NCBI GenBank assembly: GCA_012269805.1
Contig: JAAXJP010000714.1
Span: 1-7,071, forward strand
DNA from: Rubrivirga sp.
Lineage (GTDB): Bacteria; Bacteroidota; Rhodothermia; Rhodothermales; Rubricoccaceae
Length of the DNA: 7,071 nt
Direction: 5' to 3'
The notes under the pieces: model-generated
The model's database searches: none
Told to the model about the DNA's origin: nothing
The model's input: only the letters and a program-made list of their open reading frames with translations
Program-made: the position numbers and the translations under genes
Part shown: positions 1 through 5,999 of the stretch, piece after piece
Layout: the number at the start of each line of letters is the position of its first letter
Numbering within the stretch: the first letter of the stretch is position 1

Positions 1-1494
1 GGGTGGGGTCGTGGCGGGGGGACGTGACGGGTCGAGGACAGCGCCGGGTTCGGTGGGTCCAGGGGCGAGTGGGCCGGCCCCGCCGCCGGAGGACGCTGGG
101 CTCGTGGTGCCGGGGCCATGCGGGGCCGTCTCCGTTCCCTCGCTGGAGACCGTCGCGGGTGCGGGCCAGAGCGCCCACGTGGCCACGGCGAGCACGAGCA
201 GGCCCGCGGTCACGGCGAGCGCTCCGCGCGGGACGCCGGCGATCCGTTCCGTAAGCGATCGCGGTCTCGCCCGGTCCTCCTCGGGCACCGAGGCGGCCGT
301 GGTCACAGGAGGCGGGCTGGGAGCGACGACCATTTTCGGGACCGGTCGGGGCGCGATGACGGTCGGGGGGACGGCCGGAACGAGGGCGCCATCGGCGTCG
401 AGGATCTGGCCGGGCCGCTGGTCGTCGCCGCCGTCGTCCGGCTCAGCGACGTGGGGCGCAGAGAGCGTCGTCTCGGGCGGCGTGGCCTCGTTCGCTGCGG
501 GCGGCGGGACCGAGCTTTGCTCTGGACCGACGGAGGGAGTCTCGAGGGCGTCGGCTGGAGAGGGGTCGAGGTCGCGAAGCGCCGGCGTCGCGGGCCCCTC
601 GGGTGCCGGGATCGGCGCGACGACTGGGGGCGGGGCCGGCACAGGCTGCGGGACGGACGGGGCCGGGAGGACGAGCGGGCTCTGGGGGAGGGCCTCTCCG
701 AGTGCCGCTCGGAACGCGGCGACGGACGCATGCCGGTCGGCCGGGTCCTTCGCGAGCGCCGTCAGGATGGCCGCCTCTACCGCGGGGGGAAGGTCCGGCG
801 CGTAGTGGCTCGGAGGGTCCGGATCGGCCTGGAGGTGCGCTTGCATCGTTTCGAACGCGCTTTGCCCCTCGAACGGGACTCGTCCCGCGACCATCTCGTA
901 GAGCAGGATGCCGAGCGCGTACACATCCGTCCGCGCGTCGACGTCGCGCGCGCGGACCTGCTCTGGCGCCATGTACTCGGCCGTCCCGATGGCGTGGCGG
1001 GTTTGTGTCATCCGCGACGAGCCCAAGAGGCGCGCGATCCCAAAGTCCATCACCTTGACCACGCCGGCCGGCGAGCGCATGAAGTTGGCCGGCTTCACGT
1101 CGCGGTGAACGATTCCGTGGTGGTGCGCGTGGGCCAGCCCCCGAAGCGCCTGGCCAAAGAGGCCCAACGCCTCGTGATGGGGTAGCCGGCGCTCGCGCTG
1201 GAGGATGGCCTCAAACGTCTCGCCCTCGACGAACTCCATGACCATGAACAGGTCGTCGCCGTCTCGGAGGAGCGAGTACAGCGTGGCGATATGGGGGTGG
1301 AGCAGACGCGCGAGCGTTTTGGCCTCGTGCCGGAACCGCTCGACGTGTTGGGGCGACGCGGCGACGTCGGCGCGGAGCACCTTGACCGCCACCGGGCGGT
1401 CGAGCATGAGGTCCAGCCCACGATAGACGGAGCCCATGCCGCCGCTGCCCAGGAGCCGCTCGACGCGAACGGTGCCGATGGTGCGGCCGGTCAT
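1..1494 (-). CDS. Membrane-anchored Ser/Thr protein kinase (Hanks type), 3' end beyond window
   Basis: The minus strand reads open without a stop from an ATG at 1494 to position 1, giving 498 residues of a partial protein whose C-terminus lies outside the window. A complete kinase domain covers about residues 7-265: Gly-rich loop LGSGGMGSVY (15-24), ATP-binding Lys38 in VAVK, Glu57 of helix C, catalytic HRDVKPAN (130-137), DFG (150-152) and APE (176-178). All key residues are present, so it should be active. A Pro/Ala-rich linker (about 265-423) leads to one hydrophobic segment (424-443), then a Pro/Gly/Ser/Thr-rich tail presumably outside the membrane. Its ATG overlaps the stop of the upstream phosphatase (ATGA, 1491-1494), suggesting translational coupling, and no Shine-Dalgarno is seen. 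Substrates are unknown. Candidates by context are the FHA-protease and the other kinase (inference). The sensor domain, if any, is outside the window. Confidence 0.93.
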   Translation of the reverse strand, partial: MTGRTIGTVRVERLLGSGGMGSVYRGLDLMLDRPVAVKVLRADVAASPQHVERFRHEAKTLARLLHPHIATLYSLLRDGDDLFMVMEFVEGETFEAILQRERRLPHHEALGLFGQALRGLAHAHHHGIVHRDVKPANFMRSPAGVVKVMDFGIARLLGSSRMTQTRHAIGTAEYMAPEQVRARDVDARTDVYALGILLYEMVAGRVPFEGQSAFETMQAHLQADPDPPSHYAPDLPPAVEAAILTALAKDPADRHASVAAFRAALGEALPQSPLVLPAPSVPQPVPAPPPVVAPIPAPEGPATPALRDLDPSPADALETPSVGPEQSSVPPPAANEATPPETTLSAPHVAEPDDGGDDQRPGQILDADGALVPAVPPTVIAPRPVPKMVVAPSPPPVTTAASVPEEDRARPRSLTERIAGVPRGALAVTAGLLVLAVATWALWPAPATVSSEGTETAPHGPGTTSPASSGGGAGPLAPGPTEPGAVLDPSRPPATTPP

Positions 1495-2378
1495 GACAGG
1501 GCTGGGGCCTCGGCGGTCGGCCGGGCCGTGGCAGTGGGGGAGGCCGTCGCGGCGCGGACGACGGCGACGGTCACGTTGTCGTAGCCGCCCCGCGCGTTGG
1601 CCCGGTCGACGAGCTCGTGCGCGGCGTCGTGCGGATCAGCCGCCACGACCTCCCCGATTTCGCTCTCTGGCACCAGGTCGTAGAGCCCGTCCGACATCAA
1701 CACAAACACGTCGCCCGTGGCGACCATTAGCGGCCCGCCGAGGGAGGGCTCGACCGCCGGGGCGATGCCGAGCGCACGCGTGATCACGTTGCGCTGGTCG
1801 TGGTGCCGGGCCTCTTCTTCGCTGATCACTCCGTCGGCTACGAGCTCGCCAACGACCGAGTGATCGGTCGTGAGGCGCTCGATACGGCTCCCCCGAAGCC
1901 GATAGAGCCGGCTGTCGCCGACGTGAGCCCAGACCGCTTCTGCGCCGCGAATGGCGAGCGCGGTACAGGTCGTCCCCATGCCGGGCCTGCCGGTGCCGTC
2001 GGCCGCCGCCGCGTGGATCTGGGTGTTGGCCTCCGCGAACGCCCGCCCGAGGGCCTCCAGCGGGGTGCCCGCGGCCGCGTAGTACGCCTTGGCGACGACA
2101 TCAGCCGCGGTCATGCTGGCGACGTCGCCAGCCTCGTGCCCGCCCATCCCGTCGGCCACGAGAACGAGCACGCCCCGGCGGTCCAGCCGCTCGGGGTCCC
2201 CTGGGCGGATGCACCGGCCTCGGTCCTCGTTCTGCTCCCGCACACTACCGACATCCGACACGATCGCGACGTCGAGTCTGAAAGGGGCGCCGGAGGGCGT
2301 CGACGGCACCGGAACGGCCCGCGTGTCGCGGGGCGAACGGGGGGGGGAGTCTTCTCGGGAGCGAAACGGCCACCACAT
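1491..2378 (-). CDS. PP2C-family (PPM) Ser/Thr protein phosphatase
   Basis: 295 residues with the full set of PP2C motifs. SDVGSVREQNED (41-52) and VADGMGGHEAGD (74-85) supply metal-binding Asp52 and Asp76/Gly77. GTTCTAL (135-141), AHVGDSRLYR (151-160), LTTDHSVV (169-176), MSDGLYDLV (228-236) with Asp230, and GGYDNVTVAVV (264-274) with Asp267 follow. Family knowledge: these Mn/Mg-dependent enzymes remove phosphate from Ser/Thr of proteins, usually opposing a Hanks-type kinase encoded beside them. No membrane segment or signal peptide is visible, so it is probably cytoplasmic. About 33 N-terminal residues, rich in Pro, Arg and Ser, precede the catalytic fold. The ATG lies three bases after the stop of the upstream kinase, and the stop overlaps the start of the downstream kinase, so it sits between two kinases in one transcription unit. 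A run of nine C lies in codons 11-14. Confidence 0.95.
   Translation of the reverse strand: MWWPFRSREDSPPRSPRDTRAVPVPSTPSGAPFRLDVAIVSDVGSVREQNEDRGRCIRPGDPERLDRRGVLVLVADGMGGHEAGDVASMTAADVVAKAYYAAAGTPLEALGRAFAEANTQIHAAAADGTGRPGMGTTCTALAIRGAEAVWAHVGDSRLYRLRGSRIERLTTDHSVVGELVADGVISEEEARHHDQRNVITRALGIAPAVEPSLGGPLMVATGDVFVLMSDGLYDLVPESEIGEVVAADPHDAAHELVDRANARGGYDNVTVAVVRAATASPTATARPTAEAPALS
2339..2347 (-). repeat. Homopolymer run of nine C (coding strand) in the phosphatase gene
   Basis: Nine consecutive G on the plus strand, C on the coding strand, fall in codons 11-14 of the phosphatase (Ser-Pro-Pro-Arg). It is the longest single-base run I noticed in the window. Loss or gain of one base here would frameshift almost the whole phosphatase. 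It could be a slippage site, a sequencing-error hotspot, or simply a product of GC-rich codon use. Confidence 0.8.
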
Positions 2379-2381
2379 GGG

Positions 2382-3611
2382 CTAGGGGATCGAGACGGTG
2401 TAGGCCCGCTTGCCGGGCATCGTCTGAAAGCGGATCGGGGCTGAGGCGTCGCCTCGGCGGAGCTCGATCGCCACGTCTTCGCCGACGTAGCTCTCGAGCG
2501 TCAGCGGGGTGGTGCCCAGCCGGAGCCCGTCGCGGAAGACCTCCGCGGGCTCGCCGATGGCGTCGATCCGCACGCCGACGGGCACGGCGTCCACCGGGAT
2601 CACGGCGTCTGCAGCCTCGGGATCGGGCGGGGGCCTACGGAGGCTCTCGACTGCGAGGGACCCTGAGGCAAGGACGACCAGCACGGCTGCTAGGGACACC
2701 CAGCGGGGGAGGCGAGACAGCCGGTCCCGGACCGGACGTGCCGGAGAAGCCGACCTCGCTTGCGACGGACGGGCCGGCGTTGGCTCCTGTCGGGTGGGGG
2801 ACGGCCGCGGGGCGGCCGAGGGGAGTGCCGCCAGCAGCGCCGAGGCGTCGGCGAACCGAGCGGAGGGGGCTGCCTGCAGACAGCGGGCAACGAGGCGGTC
2901 CGCCTCGGGCGGCACGCCGGGCGCCCGGCCCGACGGCGGGCGGTACTCGGCCCGGGTGATCCGCTCGAACAGGCTGAACGTAGACGGCGCTCGGAACGGG
3001 ACGTCCCCCGTGAGCAGCTCGTAGAGCAACACGCCGAGGGCCCACACGTCCGAGCGGGCGTCGGGCGGGCGGCCCCGCACCTGCTCGGGAGAGAGGTACT
3101 CCGGCGTGCCGGGCACGGCTCCGCCCGTCGTCAGGCCCTGCGCGCCGAGCTCCTTGGCGATGCCGAAGTCGAGGAGCGCCACGCGGCCCTCGGGCGTCAC
3201 CTTCACGTTGTGGCTCTTGAGATCGCGGTGGATGACGCCGTGCCGGTGGAGATAGGCGACGGCCTCTGCGATCGGCCGGAGAAGGTCGAGGGCCTCTTCG
3301 AAGGAGATCGGGCCGCGAGCCGTCAGCCGCTCCGCGAGCGTCTCGCCCTCGACCAACTCCATCGCGATGCACGCCCGGCCGTCACACTCGAAGTAGTCGT
3401 ACAGCGTGGCCACGTTGGGGTGGCGGAGGCCGGCCTGGATGCGGGCCTCGTTGAGGAATCGGCGGGAGAGGCCCCCATCCCGGAGAACCTTCAGCGCTAC
3501 GGGCCGGCCGAGCCGACGGTGCGTGGCGTGGTACACCTCGCCCATGCCGCCCCGGCCGAGGGGCGCCACGACGCGGTAGTCGCCGAGCGAGTCGTCTGGG
3601 AGGAAGTCCAC
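2382..3611 (-). CDS. Membrane Ser/Thr protein kinase with PEGA-like C-terminal domain
   Basis: 409 residues from a GTG start, chosen because kinase homology begins at Tyr12 and no in-frame ATG is seen in the gap upstream. The kinase domain (about 12-264) has LGRGGMGEVY (18-27), ATP-binding Lys41 in VALK, Glu55, HRDLKSHN (128-135), DFG (148-150) and SPE (174-176), so it should be active. Asn135 is kept, but the usual KPxN is KSHN. A Pro/Ser/Arg-rich linker (265-303) precedes one hydrophobic segment (304-321). The outer part (about 344-409) resembles a PEGA domain, with EVFRDGLRLGTTPLTL (357-372) and a closing beta-rich stretch. PEGA domains are common outside the membrane and may bind surface polymers or other proteins (family knowledge). 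The gene follows the FHA-protease after 77 bases with a hairpin and precedes the phosphatase by three bases. Likely role: transmitting an envelope signal into Ser/Thr phosphorylation (inference). Confidence 0.93.
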   Translation of the reverse strand: MDFLPDDSLGDYRVVAPLGRGGMGEVYHATHRRLGRPVALKVLRDGGLSRRFLNEARIQAGLRHPNVATLYDYFECDGRACIAMELVEGETLAERLTARGPISFEEALDLLRPIAEAVAYLHRHGVIHRDLKSHNVKVTPEGRVALLDFGIAKELGAQGLTTGGAVPGTPEYLSPEQVRGRPPDARSDVWALGVLLYELLTGDVPFRAPSTFSLFERITRAEYRPPSGRAPGVPPEADRLVARCLQAAPSARFADASALLAALPSAAPRPSPTRQEPTPARPSQARSASPARPVRDRLSRLPRWVSLAAVLVVLASGSLAVESLRRPPPDPEAADAVIPVDAVPVGVRIDAIGEPAEVFRDGLRLGTTPLTLESYVGEDVAIELRRGDASAPIRFQTMPGKRAYTVSIP

Positions 3612-3641
3612 GGGGCCGAGGGCCTGCGGGTACGCTCCGCG

Positions 3642-3671
3642 CCGGCCCGCCTCGGCGTCGAGGCGGGCCGG
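3642..3671. terminator. Perfect 13-bp hairpin between the FHA-protease and kinase genes
   Basis: Bases 3642-3654 pair exactly with 3659-3671 around a four-base loop (gcgt on the plus strand). The stem is nearly all G-C. It lies about 18 bases past the FHA-protease stop and 31 bases before the kinase GTG, in the minus-strand transcript. No T-run follows on the minus strand, so it is not a classical intrinsic terminator. It may be a partial terminator that lowers expression of the downstream genes, or a 3' end protecting the protease mRNA. Confidence 0.6.
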
Positions 3672-3688
3672 GTCGTCGTACGCGAGTG

Positions 3689-5344
3689 CTAGAGCGTGCC
3701 GGTCGCGCGCATGAGGTCCATCCCGTACTTGATCGGGATGGCGTACGTCACGCGGGCGTCGGTCTGGGCCGAGTAGGTGAAGATGCCGATCACGCGGCCC
3801 TCCTCGTCGAACACCGGCCCCCCGCTGTTGCCGCCGCCGGTCTCGCTCGTGGACAGCTGGTAGGCGTCTGGGAAGCCGCTGGCCGAGATCACGGCCTCGT
3901 TCGGGTTCGAGCCCTGCCGCGTGCGGTGGATCGTCGAGATGTTGGCCGGCGTGACCGTGGGGCGGGGCACGACGGTGCCGACCTGCCGGCCCTGGCTCCC
4001 CATCTCGGTGTTCTGCACGACCGAGACGTCGAAGCCGGAGACGCCGGGGTAGCCCATGATCACGACCGGGGCGCCGACGACCGTCTCGTCATAGGCGTCG
4101 TGGAGCTCGACGGCCTTGAGCGGCTCTTGCGCGTCGATCTTGATCGTCGCGGCGTCGCCACGTGGCGAGACCCGCTCGAGCTCGGCCTCGAACGGGATGT
4201 CCGAGTTCTGGAACGTCACCCGGAGCTCCGGCACGCCCTTGAGCGGGTCGAAGTTGGTGATCCCGCTCTGCTGGCCGTAAAACGCCGACCGGCTCGGGAC
4301 CCACTGGCCGACCTCCTGCGGCGACTGGATCACGGACGGGGTCTCGAAGTCGATCTGCCCCTGCTGCGTGACCGGGTACACGACGCCGGGGAAGGCGCTC
4401 TGCGGGAAGAAGTACGGGTAGTCCCAGCCGGCCACGACGTGCTTGTTGGTCATGATGAACCCGTCTGGGCTGATGACGAACCCCGACCCGGTCGCCTGGC
4501 TCCGCACGGGCTGGTTTATCCCATCCGGGTCCGCCGTCTCGATAAACGGCTCGACGCTTCCGTTCGGCATTCGGAGGAACACGGCCCGGGGCTGAACCCG
4601 CCCGTCCCCGAGGTCCATCGGCTGATAGCGGTGGTAGATCTGCTTGTCCGAGGCCGCGTCGATCAGCTTCCATGCCGACTCGATGTAGACCACGGCGTCG
4701 CCGTTCTGGGCCGCGACCTCGGCGGGCGTCAGCACGGCCGCCGTCTCGTCGACGGGCGGCGGCGGCTCGTCGCCCGGCCGGAGGGCGAGGTAGAGCGCGG
4801 CCACCAAGACCAGCGCTCCGACACCGACGCCGAGCAGCACCCCCGTCGTCTTCCTCTCCGACTGCCGCTGCGCGTCGACGACCATCCGCTCGACGGTCTC
4901 GCGTCCGACCCCTCCGTTGGCGGGCCGGTCCGTCGCGGCTGCCAGTGAGGGCGAGACTGCCGTGGCCTTGTGCGAGCGCGGGGACGCGACGACGGTTTCG
5001 CGAGGCGGTCTGGGCTCGGCATCGAACACGAACTCGGGGCCGTCGTGCCCGAGCTGGACCGTGTCGCCGGGGCGGATCGAGGCCGAGCCGGCCACCTGGA
5101 CGCCGTTGACGAACGTCCCGTTGCGGCTTCCGAGGTCGGTGACGGAGTAGGCCCCGCCGCCGTCGCGGGTGATCTTGAGGTGCTCGCGGCTGACGAGTTC
5201 GTCCCTGTCGGGGTCATACGTGACCGTCGTCGCGCCGCCGCGACCGAACGTGATCTCGTCGTACTGGGAGAACGGGTACTCCTCGACCTGGTTGGCCTTG
5301 GAGCCGGACTGGTGACGGATGACGAAGCGCTGTGGAGTGCTCAT
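3689..5344 (-). CDS. FHA domain / transmembrane / trypsin-like serine protease fusion
   Basis: 551 residues if started at the ATG at 5344, chosen because the FHA fold begins at once and the in-frame sequence upstream is Arg/Pro/Gly-rich promoter-like DNA. In-frame ATGs at 5371, 5407 and 5548 would add 9, 21 or 68 residues. The FHA domain (about 6-108) has GR (34-35), SREH (52-55) and DLGSRNGTFVNG (70-81), the phospho-threonine-reading residues of the family. A linker ends in Arg/Lys residues before one membrane segment (168-188), so FHA is predicted inside and the rest outside. The protease (about 205-551) has TNKHVV with His302, GDAATIKI with Asp397, and GGGNSGGP with Ser507, a complete HtrA/trypsin-like triad. 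The spacings (95 and 110 residues) are longer than in DegP, indicating large loops. No PDZ domain is seen. As first gene of the cluster it may be controlled by the downstream kinases (inference). Its substrate is unknown. Confidence 0.93.
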   Translation of the reverse strand: MSTPQRFVIRHQSGSKANQVEEYPFSQYDEITFGRGGATTVTYDPDRDELVSREHLKITRDGGGAYSVTDLGSRNGTFVNGVQVAGSASIRPGDTVQLGHDGPEFVFDAEPRPPRETVVASPRSHKATAVSPSLAAATDRPANGGVGRETVERMVVDAQRQSERKTTGVLLGVGVGALVLVAALYLALRPGDEPPPPVDETAAVLTPAEVAAQNGDAVVYIESAWKLIDAASDKQIYHRYQPMDLGDGRVQPRAVFLRMPNGSVEPFIETADPDGINQPVRSQATGSGFVISPDGFIMTNKHVVAGWDYPYFFPQSAFPGVVYPVTQQGQIDFETPSVIQSPQEVGQWVPSRSAFYGQQSGITNFDPLKGVPELRVTFQNSDIPFEAELERVSPRGDAATIKIDAQEPLKAVELHDAYDETVVGAPVVIMGYPGVSGFDVSVVQNTEMGSQGRQVGTVVPRPTVTPANISTIHRTRQGSNPNEAVISASGFPDAYQLSTSETGGGNSGGPVFDEEGRVIGIFTYSAQTDARVTYAIPIKYGMDLMRATGTL

Positions 5345-5447
5345 GGGGGAGGGCGGGGGTGAGGCGTACATCCGGTAGAAGCGAGAAACCCTCTCCGGCC
5401 GGCTCATGCCGCCCGCGTTTCCCCGGCGGCGGTCTTCGCCCCCACTT

Positions 5448-5467
5448 CGCCCGCCTCGGCGCGGGCG
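5448..5467. repeat. 7-bp GC hairpin in the divergent region
   Basis: Bases 5448-5454 (cgcccgc) pair with 5461-5467 (gcgggcg) around a six-base loop. The segment 5449-5461 (gcccgcctcggcg) is identical to 3645-3657 inside the other intergenic hairpin. It could be a termination signal, a protein-binding palindrome or a dispersed element. In this GC-rich DNA some of it may be chance. Confidence 0.45.
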
Positions 5468-5472
5468 GGGGG

Positions 5473-5480
5473 TAGGTTGG
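5473..5480 (+). promoter_or_regulatory. Weak candidate -7 promoter element for rpsF operon
   Basis: The octamer taggttgg matches five of the six fixed positions of the Bacteroidota -7 consensus TAnnTTTG. It would start transcription roughly 80-90 bases before rpsF. No convincing -33 TTTG is seen at the expected distance; ttcg at 5446-5449 is a poor fit. Low confidence. Confidence 0.25.
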
Positions 5481-5535
5481 TGGTTCGCCCTGCTCGCGGA
5501 GGACCGATTCCGGGGGAGACATCCCGGCGCGCCGC

Positions 5536-5560
5536 GGGCATACGACACTCACCGTATCCC
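5536..5560 (+). promoter_or_regulatory. Stem-loop in the rpsF leader, possible ribosomal-protein control site
   Basis: Bases 5536-5538 (ggg) pair with 5558-5560 (ccc), and 5540-5544 (atacg) pair with 5553-5557 (cgtat), with a single bulged C at 5539 and an eight-base loop (acactcac). It ends ten bases before the rpsF ATG. Many bacteria have an S6:S18-binding mRNA structure with a CCG trinucleotide upstream of rpsF (known family), and a CCG is present at 5552-5554. Bases 5557-5560 (tccc) could instead pair with 5564-5567 (ggga) beside the start codon, a possible two-state switch. The structure is seen; the control role is inference. Confidence 0.45.
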
Positions 5561-5570
5561 ACAGGGACAA

Positions 5571-5981
5571 ATGGCAGACGCCAACGGGGCTCCGGCCCAG
5601 GCCGAGAACGGCCCGATGTACGAGATGATGTACATCATCAACCCGGTCCTCAACGAGGACCAGACCAAGGACATCGTCCAGCGCGTGACGCAGTACCTCA
5701 GCGACAACGGCGCGCACGTCGAGAACGTCGAGGAGCGCGGCAGCCAGCGGCTGGCGTACCCGATCGAGAAGAAGCGGAACGGCTACTACGTCGTCGTCAA
5801 CTTCCGCCTCCCGGTCGGCAAGAACGACGGCCTCGTCAAGATCGAGCGCGCGCTGATCATCAACGACGACATCATGCGCCACCTCGTCCTCCGCTACGAC
5901 GCCAAGATGGAGCGGCACTACCAGGCCCAACGCTCGGGCCAGGACCTCCCGAAGATCGCGCCGCCGACCCCGCGCGCCTAA
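5571..5981 (+). CDS. rpsF: Small ribosomal subunit protein S6
   Basis: 136 residues. S6 binds 16S rRNA as a pair with S18 in the platform of the 30S subunit. Family signatures are the first strand YEMMYIINP (17-25), GSQRLAYPIEKKRNGYYVVV across strands 2-3, and the helix/strand region IERALIINDDIMRHLVLRY. The length is close to the usual 95-135. Fifteen residues rich in Ala, Asn and Gly precede the core. An internal ATG at 5616 (Met16) would remove them, but the ATG at 5571 is kept because it lies a sensible distance after the leader hairpin, with purine-rich agggacaa before it. It opens the rpsF-rpsR-rplI operon, with rpsR following after 18 bases. The C-terminal tail is Pro-rich, as is common in longer S6 proteins. 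Confidence 0.96.
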   Translation: MADANGAPAQAENGPMYEMMYIINPVLNEDQTKDIVQRVTQYLSDNGAHVENVEERGSQRLAYPIEKKRNGYYVVVNFRLPVGKNDGLVKIERALIINDDIMRHLVLRYDAKMERHYQAQRSGQDLPKIAPPTPRA

Positions 5982-5999
5982 CCCGAGACCCCCAACACG

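Larger units (their letters stand above)
5345..5570. promoter_or_regulatory. Divergent intergenic region between FHA-protease and rpsF
   Basis: 226 bases separate the protease start (minus) from rpsF (plus), so promoters for both units should lie here. Visible contents are a GC-rich hairpin (5448-5467), a promoter-like octamer (5473-5480), a small inverted repeat (5510-5514 with 5523-5527) and a leader stem-loop next to rpsF (5536-5560). The half nearer the protease (5345-5447) shows no clear promoter, apart from a slightly AT-richer patch near 5371-5390. Confidence 0.7.

Noticed and set aside
303..731. Minus-strand 142-codon frame inside the left kinase gene
   Set aside because: It is a different frame from the kinase and Arg/Pro/Ser-rich. 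The kinase frame itself is open through this stretch to the window edge.
118..1185. Long plus-strand open frame (355 codons) opposite the left kinase
   Set aside because: It is very Arg/Gly-rich with no recognisable domain and lies fully antisense to a kinase with all catalytic motifs. Such frames are expected in GC-rich DNA.
3612..3688. Small gene or upstream extension of the kinase in the 77-base gap
   Set aside because: The frame is open upstream of the GTG, but no in-frame ATG is seen and the gap is dominated by the perfect hairpin.
2760..3692. Plus-strand open frame of 310 codons opposite the PEGA-domain kinase
   Set aside because: No domain is recognisable; it mirrors the kinase gene.
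3686..4948. Plus-strand open frame of 420 codons opposite the FHA-protease
   Set aside because: Its composition (Arg, Asp, Val, Leu, His repeats) is the usual antisense shadow of a GC-rich gene, and the minus strand carries clear FHA and protease motifs.
5345..5548. Longer N-terminus for the FHA-protease starting at 5548, 5407 or 5371
   Set aside because: The extra residues are Arg/Pro/Gly-rich without homology and would run through the promoter and rpsF leader, while the FHA fold begins directly after the ATG at 5344. The 5371 and 5407 starts cannot be fully excluded.
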